A stretch of DNA of 64,000 bases, from assembly GCA_017163975.1 (NCBI GenBank), contig JAFFSR010000309.1, positions 2,495,001 through 2,559,000 of the forward strand, written 5' to 3'. The notes below the pieces were generated by a model. It saw only the letters and a program-made list of their open reading frames with translations, searched no databases and was not told the origin of the DNA. The stretch's first letter is position 1. Every line of letters starts with the position of its first letter. Origin of the DNA: Anastatus disparis (lineage: Eukaryota; Arthropoda; Insecta; Hymenoptera; Eupelmidae). Shown here in pieces: positions 36,165-47,403 of this stretch. The position numbers were made by a program, and so were the translations under genes.

Positions 36165-36785
36165 CTATTTCATTTTGGACTGGTCCAATAGGCTTGTCAT
36201 ACTGTTCAGCTCCGTTTTCGACCGCTCCAATAAGTGTGCTATTCCACTCAGTTCAGTTCTGGAGCGCTCCAATAGGCTATCTATTTCGCTCAGCTCCGTT
36301 TTGGACCGCTCCAATAAGTGCGCTATTCCGCTCAGCTTAGTTCTGAAGCGCTCAAATAGGCTATCTATTTCGCTCAGCTCCGTTTTGGACCGCTCCAATA
36401 AGTGTGATATTCCGCTCAGTTCAGTACTGAAGCGCTCCAATAGGCTATCTATTTCGCTCAGCTCCGTTTTGGACCGCTCCAATAAGTGTGATATTCCGCT
36501 CAGTTCAGTACTGGAGCGCTCCAATAGGCTATCTATTTCGCTCAGCTCCGTTTTGGACCGCTCCAATAAGTGTGATATTCCGCTCAGTTCAGTACTGAAG
36601 CGCTCCAATAGGCTATCTATTTCGCTCAGCTCCGTTTTGGACCGCTCCAATAAGTGTAATATTCCGCTCAGTTCAGTACTGAAGCGCTCCAATAGGCTAT
36701 CTATTTCGCTCAGCTCCATTTCAGACCGCTCCAATAAAATTACTATTCAGCTCAGCTCCATAAACTGAACAGTAGAGAGCGGTAT
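36165..36785. repeat. hAT right subterminal array, 84-bp dimeric units
   Basis: CTATCTATTTCGCTCAGCTC recurs at 36277, 36361, 36445, 36529, 36613 and 36697, exactly 84 bp apart. Each unit consists of two related 42-bp halves, one containing GACCGCTCCAATAAGTG and the other GAGCGCTCCAATAGGC. Because 84 is a multiple of 3, both strands stay open for nearly 200 codons with a 14-residue repeat (RSNRLSISLSSVLD on plus). The open frames are more likely a by-product of the period than genes. Its position beside the terminus suggests transposase-binding sites. Confidence 0.93.
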
Positions 36786-36812
36786 GCTCCAGTTCACAAC
36801 CCTGTTATAAAC

Positions 36813-37867
36813 CATTAAGAGAAAAATTTTTTAATTTTATATTTATGAAATACTTGGTTAAGGCTATATAATGGAATATATATTTAATACATAGTTTACA
36901 ATATTATAGATTGTTGATATAATTATTTTTTAACCATCAACTAATACCTACGTTCCTTAGACAACTTTCCACACCACCCATACTGAGACAAAAAAAATAA
37001 GAAACTTCTACTTCCAACATTTAAGCTTACTTTTTTTGTGTCCAAGCTGTACTTGCCTAAAAGTAAAGTACATTTTATTTTGTGCTCATTGTCTTGGTCA
37101 GAAAAACTTATCACAAAATTTCCTACGTCCAAAAGATTCTTTTTTCAGGTTAGCTTCAATTTGTTTTCTTGTTTTTGTCTTGAGTTGATCTTGTGAAAGT
37201 CTTATATAGAAGTTTTTATTTTTTTCATCAGTATAACGAGGTATTGTCAATGGCGCGTTGGTTTTTTTTTTGTTTATAAAGAAAAATTAAATATTCAAAG
37301 TAGTACCCTTCGCCAGTAGCCCTACATAACCACTTTTAAAATAATTTAAATTTAAAAATTTTTTTCACATTTCTTTAAATGTCAAAAGTGAAAATGTTAT
37401 TGTAAATTTACATTAATTAAAAAGATCAAAATTATAATAATTATTTATTCATTTATTTATAAAAAAGTAAAAATAATAATTATATTGTTAATGTAAAATT
37501 TTATCTTTTAAACTCTTCATACCAGTAAATAAAGTTATATCATTTTTATATTATTTATCTTTAATATTTTCAATATTTTAAGAAATATATTTTTATCTTT
37601 TTTCGTTTGTTTATATTTGATCATTTATAATATAAACTATATAACAAATTATAAATTTTTTATTTAAAGATTGTGATATTAATTTTTTAATATTAAAATA
37701 AATAATTTAATTAAATTCAATTCTTTAAAAAACGATTCTATATAAATTTATAATATATTTTTAATATATTTATTTTAAAATTATAACTATAGTTATTATG
37801 ATTTTCTTACCTATTTTATTGTTTCTAATATATATTTAAATTAATCTAAAATAAAATAAATCAAAAG
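36813..37867. other. Spacer with one arm of an inverted repeat pair
   Basis: 36,955-36,990 (TTAGACAACTTTCCACACCACCC) and 37,235-37,345 (GCGCGTTGGTTTTTTTTTT and CCCTTCGCCAGTAGCCCTAC) recur in complement at 45,710-45,745 and 45,475-45,650. The remainder is AT-rich and featureless. Confidence 0.6.
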
Positions 37868-40369
37868 TTTCCAGCAGGAGATTTAGGTTGGAGTATAGGA
37901 TATAAAAATAATGAAAATATTGAAAATAATGATTGTTTTACAATACTATAATATTATTTATATAGAATCCATTGGAGACCAAATTTGAAAAATTTCAACC
38001 CTATTTTATATTGTGGAAGATTAACACAACAATACATAATACATGCATATGTGATGGTTGAAAGTAATAGAATAAATTTTTTTAGAAATAATCAAAAACA
38101 ATTACGCATAGAATGTAATCAAGGTTTATTAGATCATGTAATGAATATTGCTTTAAATGTTTCAACAAATTTTGAAAACAAAGAAAGAATTGGAAATCTT
38201 TTTATTTTACCCTCATCATATATTGGTAGTCCAAGATATATGCAGCAATATTATCAAGATGCCATGGCAATAATGAGAACAGTAGGAAAACCAGACTTAT
38301 TTATAACAATGACGTGTAATCCTAAATGGAAAGAATTGAAAGAAATTTTTAAAAATATTCCAGAAGGGACAACTCCCAATGACATACCAAATATCGCAGT
38401 AAGATTATTTTATATAAAATTTAAAATTCTATTGAATGATATTATAAAAAACGAAATTTTTTATTGCTGTTATAGCTTATGTATTTTCGGTTGAATTTCA
38501 AAAAAGAGGACTACCTCACGTGCATATTATTATAACATTACATCATAATCATAAAATATTAACTCCAGAAAATATTGATAAATATATTTTAGTAGAAATA
38601 CCTTCATCAGAAAATAAATATTTACAAAAATTAGTAATTAAACACATGTTACATGGACCACGTACAGATAAATCACCTTGTTACGAAAAAAATAAAACTA
38701 TATGTAGAAAAAAATTCCCAAAATCATTTAATGAAATTACAATAGTTGAAGAAAACAAATATTCACAATACAAAAGAATAAATAATACTTTAGATAATCA
38801 TAAGTATAATTTAAAAAATAATAAAAAAATTATACAAGTTGATAATTCTATGGTACTTCCTTACGACAGCTTTTTGTTAGCAAAATATAATGCTCATATC
38901 AATACTGAACATTGTATGTCAATACAAAGTATAAAATATATTAATGGTTATATTTATAAAGGTGCAGATAGAGCTCACTGTTAAATAAAACAAGATAAAA
39001 TTGAAGAAAATAATAAAGATGATGTTTATGATGAAATAACTCAATACATAGATGGAAGATATTTAAGTCAAATGGAGGCCACATGGAGATTACAAGAATT
39101 CCATCTATGCAGTAGAAGTCATACAGTAATAAGATTAAATATCCATACAGAAAATCAACAAAAAATAATTTTTGATAGAAATGAAATACATTCAGCATTA
39201 AACAAATACAAAACAACATTGACCGCATGGTTTAAATTGAATAAAAAAGATGATTTTGCTAAAAAGTTAAATATGTTAATATCCCACAATATTATATTTT
39301 TAATTCTAAGACTAAATCTTGGATTAAAAGATCAAAATTTAGAAAAAATATAGCCATTGGTAGATTAAACGTAGTATCACCAAAAGATAGTGAACGTTTT
39401 TTTTAAAATTAATATTAAACAGGGTAAAAGGTCCAACATCTTTTAAAGATTTACGAACTTACGAAAATGTAACTTATAATACTTATAAAGAAACTGCTCT
39501 TGCAATGAATTTAATAGAACACGAAAAACAAATTTATTATATTTTTGAAAAAGCATGCCATGTTATGTTAACAGTACAATTACGTAAATTTTTTGCATGT
39601 TTTCTATTATGTAAAAATATTCAAGGTAACATTATTTGGGAAAAATATAAAAAATTTTTTATATAAGATTTTAAAGAAAATAAAAGAAACAAAGCTATAT
39701 CCCATATTAATCAAATATTAAATTCAGAAGAAATGTCATGTTAAAATTTTGGTTTACCTGAACCAAATGAAAACTATTTTGAGAAAAACGAAGAAATTAA
39801 TGATGAAATTATAATTTTTAGCAAAAAAAAAATTTGATGAAATGTATAAACAATCGAATAACGATCAAAAACATATTTTTAAACAAATAATAAATAATAA
39901 TCATAACATTTGTTTCATAGATGGACCAGGAGGTTCTGAAAAAACATTTTTATATAAAACATGAATATATTATTTTATAACAATGAAAAAAAACTTCTTA
40001 TCAATGGCTTGGACAGGTATTGCTTCAATTTTATTACCAAAAGGTTTAACCAGTCACCGAACTTTTAGATTACCGTTAGATTTAAATAACATTGAAAGTG
40101 CATTTTTAAAATTTGATTCAGATAAGAAAAAATTAAGAGAAGCAAATGTAATTATAAGCATCAATGATTCCTAAAAAAGCTTTAGAAATAGTTGACAAAA
40201 CATTAAAAGATGTCTGTCATAATAATGAAATTTTTGGAGGAAAAATTATTATTTTAGGTGGAGATTTTCGTTAAATTTTACCTGTATTAAAACATGGAAA
40301 TAAAAATACAATTATAGAACAAACTATAAAATATTCAACCCTATGGCCCATGTCTCATATTTTTAAATT

Positions 40370-41536
40370 AAACTAAGGGGCATGCCCCCTGCGCGCAAGC
40401 GCGCCAACCCCATCTTGCTTTTATAATTTTAAAAAAATATCCAAGAATTCGCAATTTTGAAAGAAAAATATAGAAATATAATTGTAATAATCTTACTATG
40501 ATATAATTATAACAATCTTACTATTCAGCTAAGTAGATACAGGAAGACAGTTAATAAGTACACTTGATTTAATAATTTAATCATAGAGATTTTATTTGAT
40601 ACTTTTATAATGAACTGAATATAGTGATAGTTTTATATTTGATAGTTTTATAATGAACTAAAAATGGAAGGCAGTAATAGATATTCGAAACATTTTTGGA
40701 TTAAGAATAAAAAATTTGGAAAACTGTAATGTCGGTGTTTTTTTACAAAATTAAATAAAAATTTAATTTAATTTATAAAGACTATGTTAAAGTGTTAGAT
40801 ATTGATTTTGACTTAACAAAATTTCAATCTTATCATTTGATTATTAAACTTCAATTTAGCTTTTTCAAAATGATATTTTCAACCCTATACTTTAAATGAA
40901 ATCGTAAAATTAATAATTTTTTTAGTTGACTGTCAGCTAAATTTCAGCTAATTTTCATCTGAATTTTGCATGAATTCAGCTAATTTTAACATTAAATTTA
41001 GCTAACTTTTGATTTAATGTAGCTAATTTTTATGTAATTTTATCTGACTTCAGCTAACTTTAAGCTAACTTTTAGCTACCTTTTGGCTAATTTTTAACTA
41101 ACTTTTAACGAAATTTTAGTTAGATTCTAGCTAAATTCTAGCTAACCAAGGACAAATCGAATTCTTACACACAGCGGCAACGGCGGCGGCGGAATCTTTT
41201 TATAATATAGAGAGATATAGCTAGCTTTTAGCTAAATTACAGCTAAATACATCTAAATTTTAGCCAACTTTTATCTGATTTTCAGCTAACTTTTAGCTAA
41301 CTTCTAACTAACTTATAGGTAACTTTTTGCTGACTTTTAGCTTGCTTTCAGCTAAATTATAGCTGAATTCATCAAAAATTTTAGCCGACTTTTAGCTGAT
41401 TTTAGCTGAATTTTAGTTGAATTTTAGCTGAATTTTAGCTAAATTTTGAATAAAAATTGGGAGCCAAAAATGAGCGGCGTATTTTAGACGGCGACAGCGT
41501 CGACAGCAGCGATATATTTTTAATAATATAGAGAGA
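40370..41536 (-). mobile_element. 1.17-kb insertion in the Helitron helicase, 14-bp flanking duplication
   Basis: CATATTTTTAAATT is present on both sides (40356-40369 and 41537-41550), and the helicase reading resumes on the right, so this is an insertion. On the minus strand it begins TCTCTCTATATTATTAAAAA and ends with a GC-rich palindrome (GCGCGCTTGCGCGC, then GGGGCATGCCCC) just before CTTAGTTT. Those ends look Helitron-like, but Helitrons do not duplicate their target. The middle (40,915-41,450) is an AGCTAATTTT minisatellite. A second copy of the TATAATATAGAGAGA terminus is at 41,202-41,216 after a GCGGCGG run. Confidence 0.75.
40915..41450. repeat. AGCTAA/TTTT minisatellite
   Basis: TTTTAGCTAA and close variants (CAGCTAA, TAGCTAAC, TAGCTGAA) recur several dozen times at 11-20 bp spacing. 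The tract is broken at 41,160-41,215 by GCGGCAACGGCGGCGGC and the terminal-like word. Confidence 0.85.
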
Positions 41537-42345
41537 CATATTTTTAAATTTAAAAAAAATGTAAGATCTAATGATGAAAATTTTTCAACATTTTATTGGA
41601 TATCAGAGAAGGAAAAGTTGATACATTTATTATACCAGAAAAATGGAAAACTAATAATGTTTGTGATAAAATTTATGAAAACATTAACAATAATTATTGT
41701 TTTTCGAAAAATGTTATTGTAAGTACACATAATGAATGTGAATATTTTGTATAATCAAATATTGAATTTAATTAATAATGAAACAATGACATATTATAGT
41801 ATTGATTATGCAACATATAAGGGTGTTGATCAAACAGATGATGATATTCATTTAAATTATCTAATAGAAATGTTAAATAATATAGAGAAGGAATACCTCT
41901 ACATGAACTTAATTAAAAAATAAATGCCGTAATAATGCTGATTAGAAATTTAAGTATAAGAGATGGATTATGCAATGGAACACGATTAAAGATAACGAGA
42001 TTATTTAAATACAATATAGAAGCTGAAGTAATTACAGGCGAAAAAAAGGAAATAAAGTTTTTATACCGCGTATTACATTAAGCACCAATAAATCATCGTC
42101 TTTACTATTTATTTATATGGAAAACAATTCCCTATTGTATTAGCTTTTGTTATAACTATAAGTAAATCACAAGGTCAAAGTTTTAAAAACGTAGGAATAT
42201 TCGTAAAAAACCTTTATTTTCACATGGACAATTATATGTTGCTCTTTCAAGAAGTAAAAATCCTTCTAAAATACATATTCAAAATGAATTACAAAATAAA
42301 AATGAATTAACCAATTTAGTATGGAAAGAAGTACTAGAGAATTAA

Positions 42346-42614
42346 CAAAAAAAAATAACTTTAATTTATTTAATATTAAAAATATATTTATATTTCTTAT
42401 ATACTAATAAAACATTTGTTTTTTCAGATATAACATAATAAAAGAAAAAATAAAAACATACTTCAAATTTTCTATAAAAAAAATTTAATATAAAATAATA
42501 AATAGAAAATAATAACAAACTTCAAATTTTTTATAAAAAAAAATAATAACAAAGTTATTTAAAGTACAATTTAATTAATACTAATAATAATTAAATCATT
42601 ATAAAATTGAATAG
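42346..42614. other. AT-rich spacer
   Basis: Extremely AT-rich with a duplicated block (AAACTTCAAATTTTTTATAAA-like at 42,455 and 42,510). No coding signal. Confidence 0.4.
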
Positions 42615-43422
42615 GATCCAGTTTCAAATGAAGACATTGTTGTAGAAAACTTACAACATCAAGAAGAATTAGATGATTTAAATAACCAAACAAACAAATT
42701 TGAAAGATTTTAAGATCAGTATGAAGAATATATGGAAAATTTGAATGAAAATACAGATTTATCTAGATTAAGAGGCGGTCGGAACCAAATCGGTGACTTG
42801 CGGTATATATCAAGTCAGCATTTTTCGCTTTACGATAGTATTTTGTATATTTTAATGGCTTAAACTATTTCAAATTATTCTTTATATACATGACTAGAGG
42901 AAATGACTATATTTTTACCATATGAATAAATAAATAAATTATTATAAGCATTTATTACAAATATCAAACTGACTTGACATATACCGCATGCAAAAAACTG
43001 TCGTGTCGATTGTTAGGTGGCATTTTTCGCTTTATAACAATATTTTGTATATTTTTGTGGCTTTAACTATTTTAAATTATTCTTTGTATACATGACTAGA
43101 GGAAATGACTATATTTTTACCATATTAATAAATGAACAAATTATTATAAGCATTTATTACAAGCACCGGACTAAGTCACCGATTTGGTTCCGACCGCCTC
43201 TTAAATAATGCAATTAATAACTATATCGGTATTGAAAATGAAAAACTTCATTTTGAAAATTGGAACAACGTAACATATTATTATAAATATATGACAAATA
43301 AAATTATTCAATATAAGTCAGAAATACGTGATCCAATAATGGAATATTATATCACTACTCATAATACAATATATTATAAATATTTATTACGTATTGCTAA
43401 TATAATTTTCTTTATATTATAA
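42615..43422 (+). pseudogene. Coding-like remnant of unknown family, split by a MITE
   Basis: From 42615 an acidic frame (DPVSNEDIVVENLQHQEELD) runs to the MITE at 42772 with one in-frame TAA (42711-42713). Taking out the MITE and one TTAA lets the same frame continue at 43205 (NNAINNYIGIENEKLHFENW) through ITTHNTIYYKYLLRI to about 43,422. Continuity across the insertion supports a real former coding exon of at least 120 codons. No family was recognised. It may be a 3' part of the Helitron or an unrelated gene. Confidence 0.55.
42772..43200. mobile_element. 429-bp TTAA-flanked MITE with internal tandem duplication
   Basis: GAGGCGGTCGGAACCAAATC at the left is exactly complementary to the right end (GATTTGGTTCCGACCGCCTC), with the match running on through GGTGACTT. 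TTAA flanks at 42768-42771 and 43201-43204. Inside, a ~142-bp block (CATTTTTCGCTTTA to AAGCATTTATTACAA) occurs twice in direct orientation at 42,820 and 43,021. It is a different family from the GAGCAGG MITEs, though it shares TTAA and a GAG start. Confidence 0.93.
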
Positions 43423-43511
43423 AATATAATATAAAATATGTTTAAGTAATAAATCAATATAAATAGTAAATATATCTTTAATAATAACAGAAAATTAATC
43501 AAATATATTAA

Positions 43512-43640
43512 AAAAGAAACTTAACATACATTTCATACATCAAAAAGACTTAATTGCATTAAGATATATTTAAAAAGAAACTTAACATACATTTCATACA
43601 TCAAAAAGACTTAATTGCATTAAGATATATTTAAAAAGAA
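43512..43640. repeat. 61-bp tandem duplication
   Basis: AAACTTAACATACATTTCAT through TTAATTGCATTAAGATATATT occurs twice, 61 bp apart, with essentially no differences, so it is a recent duplication. A diverged third relative is near 44,096-44,150. Confidence 0.9.
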
Positions 43641-45474
43641 ATAAATAAAATTTAATAAAATAGAAAATATATACTTTACAATTTTATTTATGAAGTACAT
43701 GGTTAACAGTACTTAAAACGAAGTACAACTATTTAATTGAATTAATATTATTATAATTATGATAATGGCATTAAAAGTTAAAAAAAAAATTACAATCCTA
43801 TTATAACTTATACATTTTTAATTGAATTTAAATATAATAAAATGTATAAACAATAAATAAAAAATTATTTTATGAAACAAAAAAAATTAATAACATTTAT
43901 ATCATTGTGTATCATATTATATTAATTTTTTTAATTAATGAATAATATTAAAAATTATTTATTATCAAATAAGTAATCGATAATTTTAAGAAAAACTAAC
44001 ATCAAAATACATTCTATTAATTTTTTAAAAATTATTTCAATATATCTTTTTTAATACTAGCAAGAAAGTCAAGGATATTAAAAAACAATATAGATATCTA
44101 TTTCATACATCCAAAAGACTCAAAAATAAAATTAAGATATATTTAAAATAAAATTGTTAAGTGACACAATTATTTAATAAATTTTTAATTATAAATTAAA
44201 AATTTGTAAAACCTAATGTATTCAAGATGTTACCTTCGCTTAAAAAAATATCGAGTAACACTTTTGATATCACCAACGTGACCATTGTGCTGACCATGCA
44301 ACACGTGCAGCTACCTGCAGTGCTTGTTGCTAGTGGCCATACAATGATGCACCAATGACATAGCTTGACTCTCTCCTACTTTTAATTAAGTAGTGGGATG
44401 AGCATAGCTACTGTCGTGACTTTGGGCGCGCGATTAAGTCTCTCTCTCGCTTGGGACATGCGGAAGCGCACCGGCTTGATCGATTTCAGCATCTTATAGA
44501 CGATGTTTTTCTTTAAATTCAGTTTGCAAAGTACTTTTATGCAGTGCAATAAACCATCCATCAAATGATCAGGGGAGCCATGCAATAAGGACACCAAGGA
44601 ACTTTGAACAGATAAGTATTTAACTATTTAGATTGAACATTGTATTCCTTTAAATTATGAGTAAAAATTTAAAATTAATTCTTGTTTTTCTTAAAACATT
44701 CATTACATTTGTCAAATGTCTTCTTATACTTTTTAATTTAAAATTTACCATAAAAGAATGCTCATTTTTGTTTACTTGTGTTTTATTAAAAGTAGCTAAA
44801 TAATTAAATTTAGTAGTTTTCTTATTTTAATTCAATGAATGATATCTCACCCTTATGCTTTACAATTTTGAACTTATCTTATTCTTTAGTTTGTAAAAAT
44901 ATTGAGAAGAACTTTTCCGGGACTTTTATTAATCTGGAAAAGCTCCTAACAAAAATTAAAATAATTAATAAATAAGGAAAAATTATATTATTTAATTTTA
45001 TCGTTTTATTTATGATATATATTAATTCATAATATTACGATTATCATAATGATATTGAAATTTATTGTAAAATATATTCTTTGATTAAAACTAATATTTA
45101 AAAAAAAAGGAAATATATTAATTTCGAGTATATAATAATATTGAAAAACATAGAATTCATTCAGGTATTAAACTTTAAATTTAGAATAATTATAATAAAA
45201 AAAATTTCTGTTCTATATTATTGTAAGACATGTTACAATAATATCTAATTGAAAAATATCAAGTTATAGTAATTATTCTGATAAACATACTCAAACAAAG
45301 ATTCAAAAGAGATAAATATTAATTGGAAAATTGTTATATAACAATAATATAATAACAAATTGTACAAATAATAAAATGACTTTTAAAACTTTGTTTAAAT
45401 ATGTAATACTGATGGTGGAGGATGGATTGTAAATAGAGTCTATGGTATAAGGAGGAAGGAATATAGACTCTCAT
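43641..45474. other. AT-rich spacer with one GC-richer island
   Basis: Mostly featureless AT-rich DNA. 44,260-44,610 is less AT-rich and has words such as CACGTGCAGCTACCTGCAGTG and GGGCGCGCGATTAAG; the minus-strand open frame 44382-44597 has no recognised motif. The island may be an unclassified retroelement piece. Confidence 0.4.
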
Positions 45475-45745
45475 GGTTGTGTAGGGCTACAGGCGAAGGG
45501 AACCACGGTTCCATTTTAAATAATTGTATAAAAAAAAGGAATAATTTTAATTAATTTTAACATGTCTTAAAATAATTTAAAATTATTATTATTGATTTTA
45601 TATAATAATTTCAAATAAAACAAAAAAAAACCAACGTGCCGTAATACCATACATTTTTTATTATTTAATCTATATTATAATTTATTGTAAGATACATATA
45701 AGACAGTACCTCTTCGGGTGGTGTGGAAATCTGTCTGAGCAAATA
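45475..45745. repeat. Inverse partner of 36,955-37,345
   Basis: TGTGTAGGGCTACAGGCGAAGGG, then AAAAAAAAACCAACGTGCC, match the complement of 37,235-37,345. GGGTGGTGTGGAAATCTGTCTGAG (45,716) matches the complement of 36,955-36,990. The two copies face each other across the Helitron region. About 300 bp in the left copy is missing here. Confidence 0.7.
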
Positions 45746-45870
45746 TATAATTAATATTAATTGTATTAATAATTTTTGTCAGTACGAATTTCATTCTTTA
45801 ATGATATTTTCATTAGTGTAAATATGAACGGGGGTTGGCGAGCAGCGCGAGCACGGGGGTACCCCTCCAA

Positions 45871-45924
<54 letters not shown>

Positions 45925-45926
45925 AT
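45871..45926. repeat. (TA)n(TG)n microsatellite
   Basis: A run of TA dinucleotides from about 45,871 to 45,907, followed by a TG run to 45,923. Open frames through it on both strands are artefacts. Confidence 0.97.
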
Positions 45927-46014
45927 ATTGTGACGTTTTTATTTTATTTAATAGTATATTATTCACCTAAGGTGTATAAACGAGAAATGACTTAAATCGT
46001 GTATATATATATAC

Positions 46015-47117
46015 TGTAACCTCTCACTATCCTAAATCTGAAAATGATAGTACAAAGTGCTCATGTACGAGGAAAAGGATAAAGGAAAAAGGTTATTTTT
46101 AAGCTTGACCCGTTCTTAGTGTAGCGTCATGCTACAACTAGTCCGGGGTCTCTTTGCTTTTATTTTAATTGTAATAATGGCCTCTTATAAGCCAGAAAAC
46201 TCCAAGACTTATAGTCTTATAAGGAGCTTTTTCCTTAACTTCAATCAAATAAACATTTGAATAATTAAGATAGTTATAAGCTATAAAAAATCAACTTCAA
46301 ATAAAAGAGATAATTAGTACTAACCACTTAACACATACACAAATAAATTGAAATAAAGGTATAATTAAATTATTTTACTATAATAAAACTTTGATTATAA
46401 CTAGAGAATTATTCTGTTATAACTGCTACCGGTACGGAGCTGGTGGTTATCCAGCTCCTCGCGGACCTGCAGAATAATCAGAAATAATTAATACAAACAA
46501 TAGGTATTAAATTTGAAATCAACTTTATTTGAAGAAGGCTGGCCAAAGAGTGCCGTACAAAATTTAAGACGACGACTACGTTGCTCCCGCTTGAGCCGCC
46601 GTCGCCGCTATCTTCCTCCTCTTTGCTTGATTTGCATTTTGGGGGTAATCTCGCGCTAATTTTAGATCTCGCTCTACGTGAGACCATCGTTTCCATATAA
46701 CATCCCGCACATGGAGTCTCTCCTCCTCGAATCCTATATACTGCCTAAAGAGGGGAGAGATCTTCATAACTTATCTAACTTATAATACAGTTGCGCTTAT
46801 ATGTGTGCTAACGTACGAAACTCTATAGGCGAGTGTCAGCATACATACACGCGCGTACCTATATCTTATATTAATTTCTATCCTGCGCGTCGGTATAACG
46901 TTTAATTGTTACACCGCGCCGACGCGCAAGATAGAAAGAGACATAATATCATTTTATTCTCTTCGCTTTTAATACAAGCATTTAAACTTGAGAGAGAATC
47001 ATTATCCTTTTAAATTCATTTTATTTTATTCTTTTTTTATTCTTATTCTCTCTCAAATTAACATGCATTTAGATACTTAATATTTAGTATTTTATCGCGT
47101 TAATACGCGAGGTTACA
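46015..47117. mobile_element. Solo LTR, 1,103 bp
   Basis: Starts TGTAACCTCTC and ends CGAGGTTACA, so the first and last eight bases are near-perfect inverted repeats (TGTAACCT against AGGTTACA) with TG...CA ends. ATAC flanks both sides (46011-46014 and 47118-47121), a 4-bp duplication fitting Ty3/gypsy. It is GC-richer than the surroundings. It contains a hairpin around TGCGCGTCGG/CCGACGCGCA (46,883-46,929). No matching second LTR or internal region is in the window, so it probably arose by LTR-LTR recombination. It is unrelated by eye to the LTRs at 48,323 and 56,561. Confidence 0.85.
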
Positions 47118-47120
47118 ATA

Positions 47121-47403
47121 CAGGGTGTCCCATTTTAAAGAAACCACCGAGATATTTACGACAGTTGGCGTTGTATAAAAAAATTGATCAGACAAAAATT
47201 ATTCGGGACAATGGGGACTATCTTTCTATGAAATCAGTTTTGACCTTGAGATTTATTTTTAAGGTCATTTAAAGGTCAAAGTGCTTTTTAAATTGGAACC
47301 CTTATTTTTTATCTCAGATTCGGAAAAAGCAAGAAATTCTACGTTCAGATAAGGTATTATGTGTGGGGTGCGGTTGACCCCTCCAAGGTCATATAGGGGT
47401 CAA
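47121..47403. other. Sequence outside the left transposon arm
   Basis: Begins CAGGGTGTCCCATTTTAAAG, which looks like a transposon terminus. It contains AAGGTCATTTAAAGGTCAAAG and CCAAGGTCATATAGGGGTC. It has no partner on the right side before the window ends. Either the left arm really starts here and the right arm is truncated, or it is a separate insertion. Confidence 0.5.

Larger units (their letters stand above)
37868..42345 (+). pseudogene. Helitron Rep/helicase, decayed and interrupted
   Basis: Starts in FPAGDLGWSIGY and YLYRIHWR, typical of Helitron Rep. 37985-38494 has GRLTQQYIIHAYV, LPSSYIGSPRYMQQYYQDA and KPDLFITMTCNPKW. After a frame change near 38,480 come VEFQKRGLPHVHI (the HUH motif, HVH), then YINGYIYKGADRA, keeping both tyrosines of the YxxxY pair. 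Next are ATWRLQEFHLCSRSH and VSPKDSERFF. The PIF1-type helicase begins at 39,910 with a Walker A in which Gly is replaced (GPGGSEKT), then LGGDFR. A 1.17-kb insertion (40370-41536) follows. The C-terminal half resumes with LLDIREGKVDTF, GIPLHELNLK-like and LFSHGQLYVALSRSKNP to 42,345. Numerous stops and frame changes show it is long dead. Helitron ends were not located. Confidence 0.9.

Noticed and set aside
46478..46767. Minus-strand open frames with basic stretches in the second solo LTR
   Set aside because: No domain recognised and confined within an LTR; not supported as a gene.
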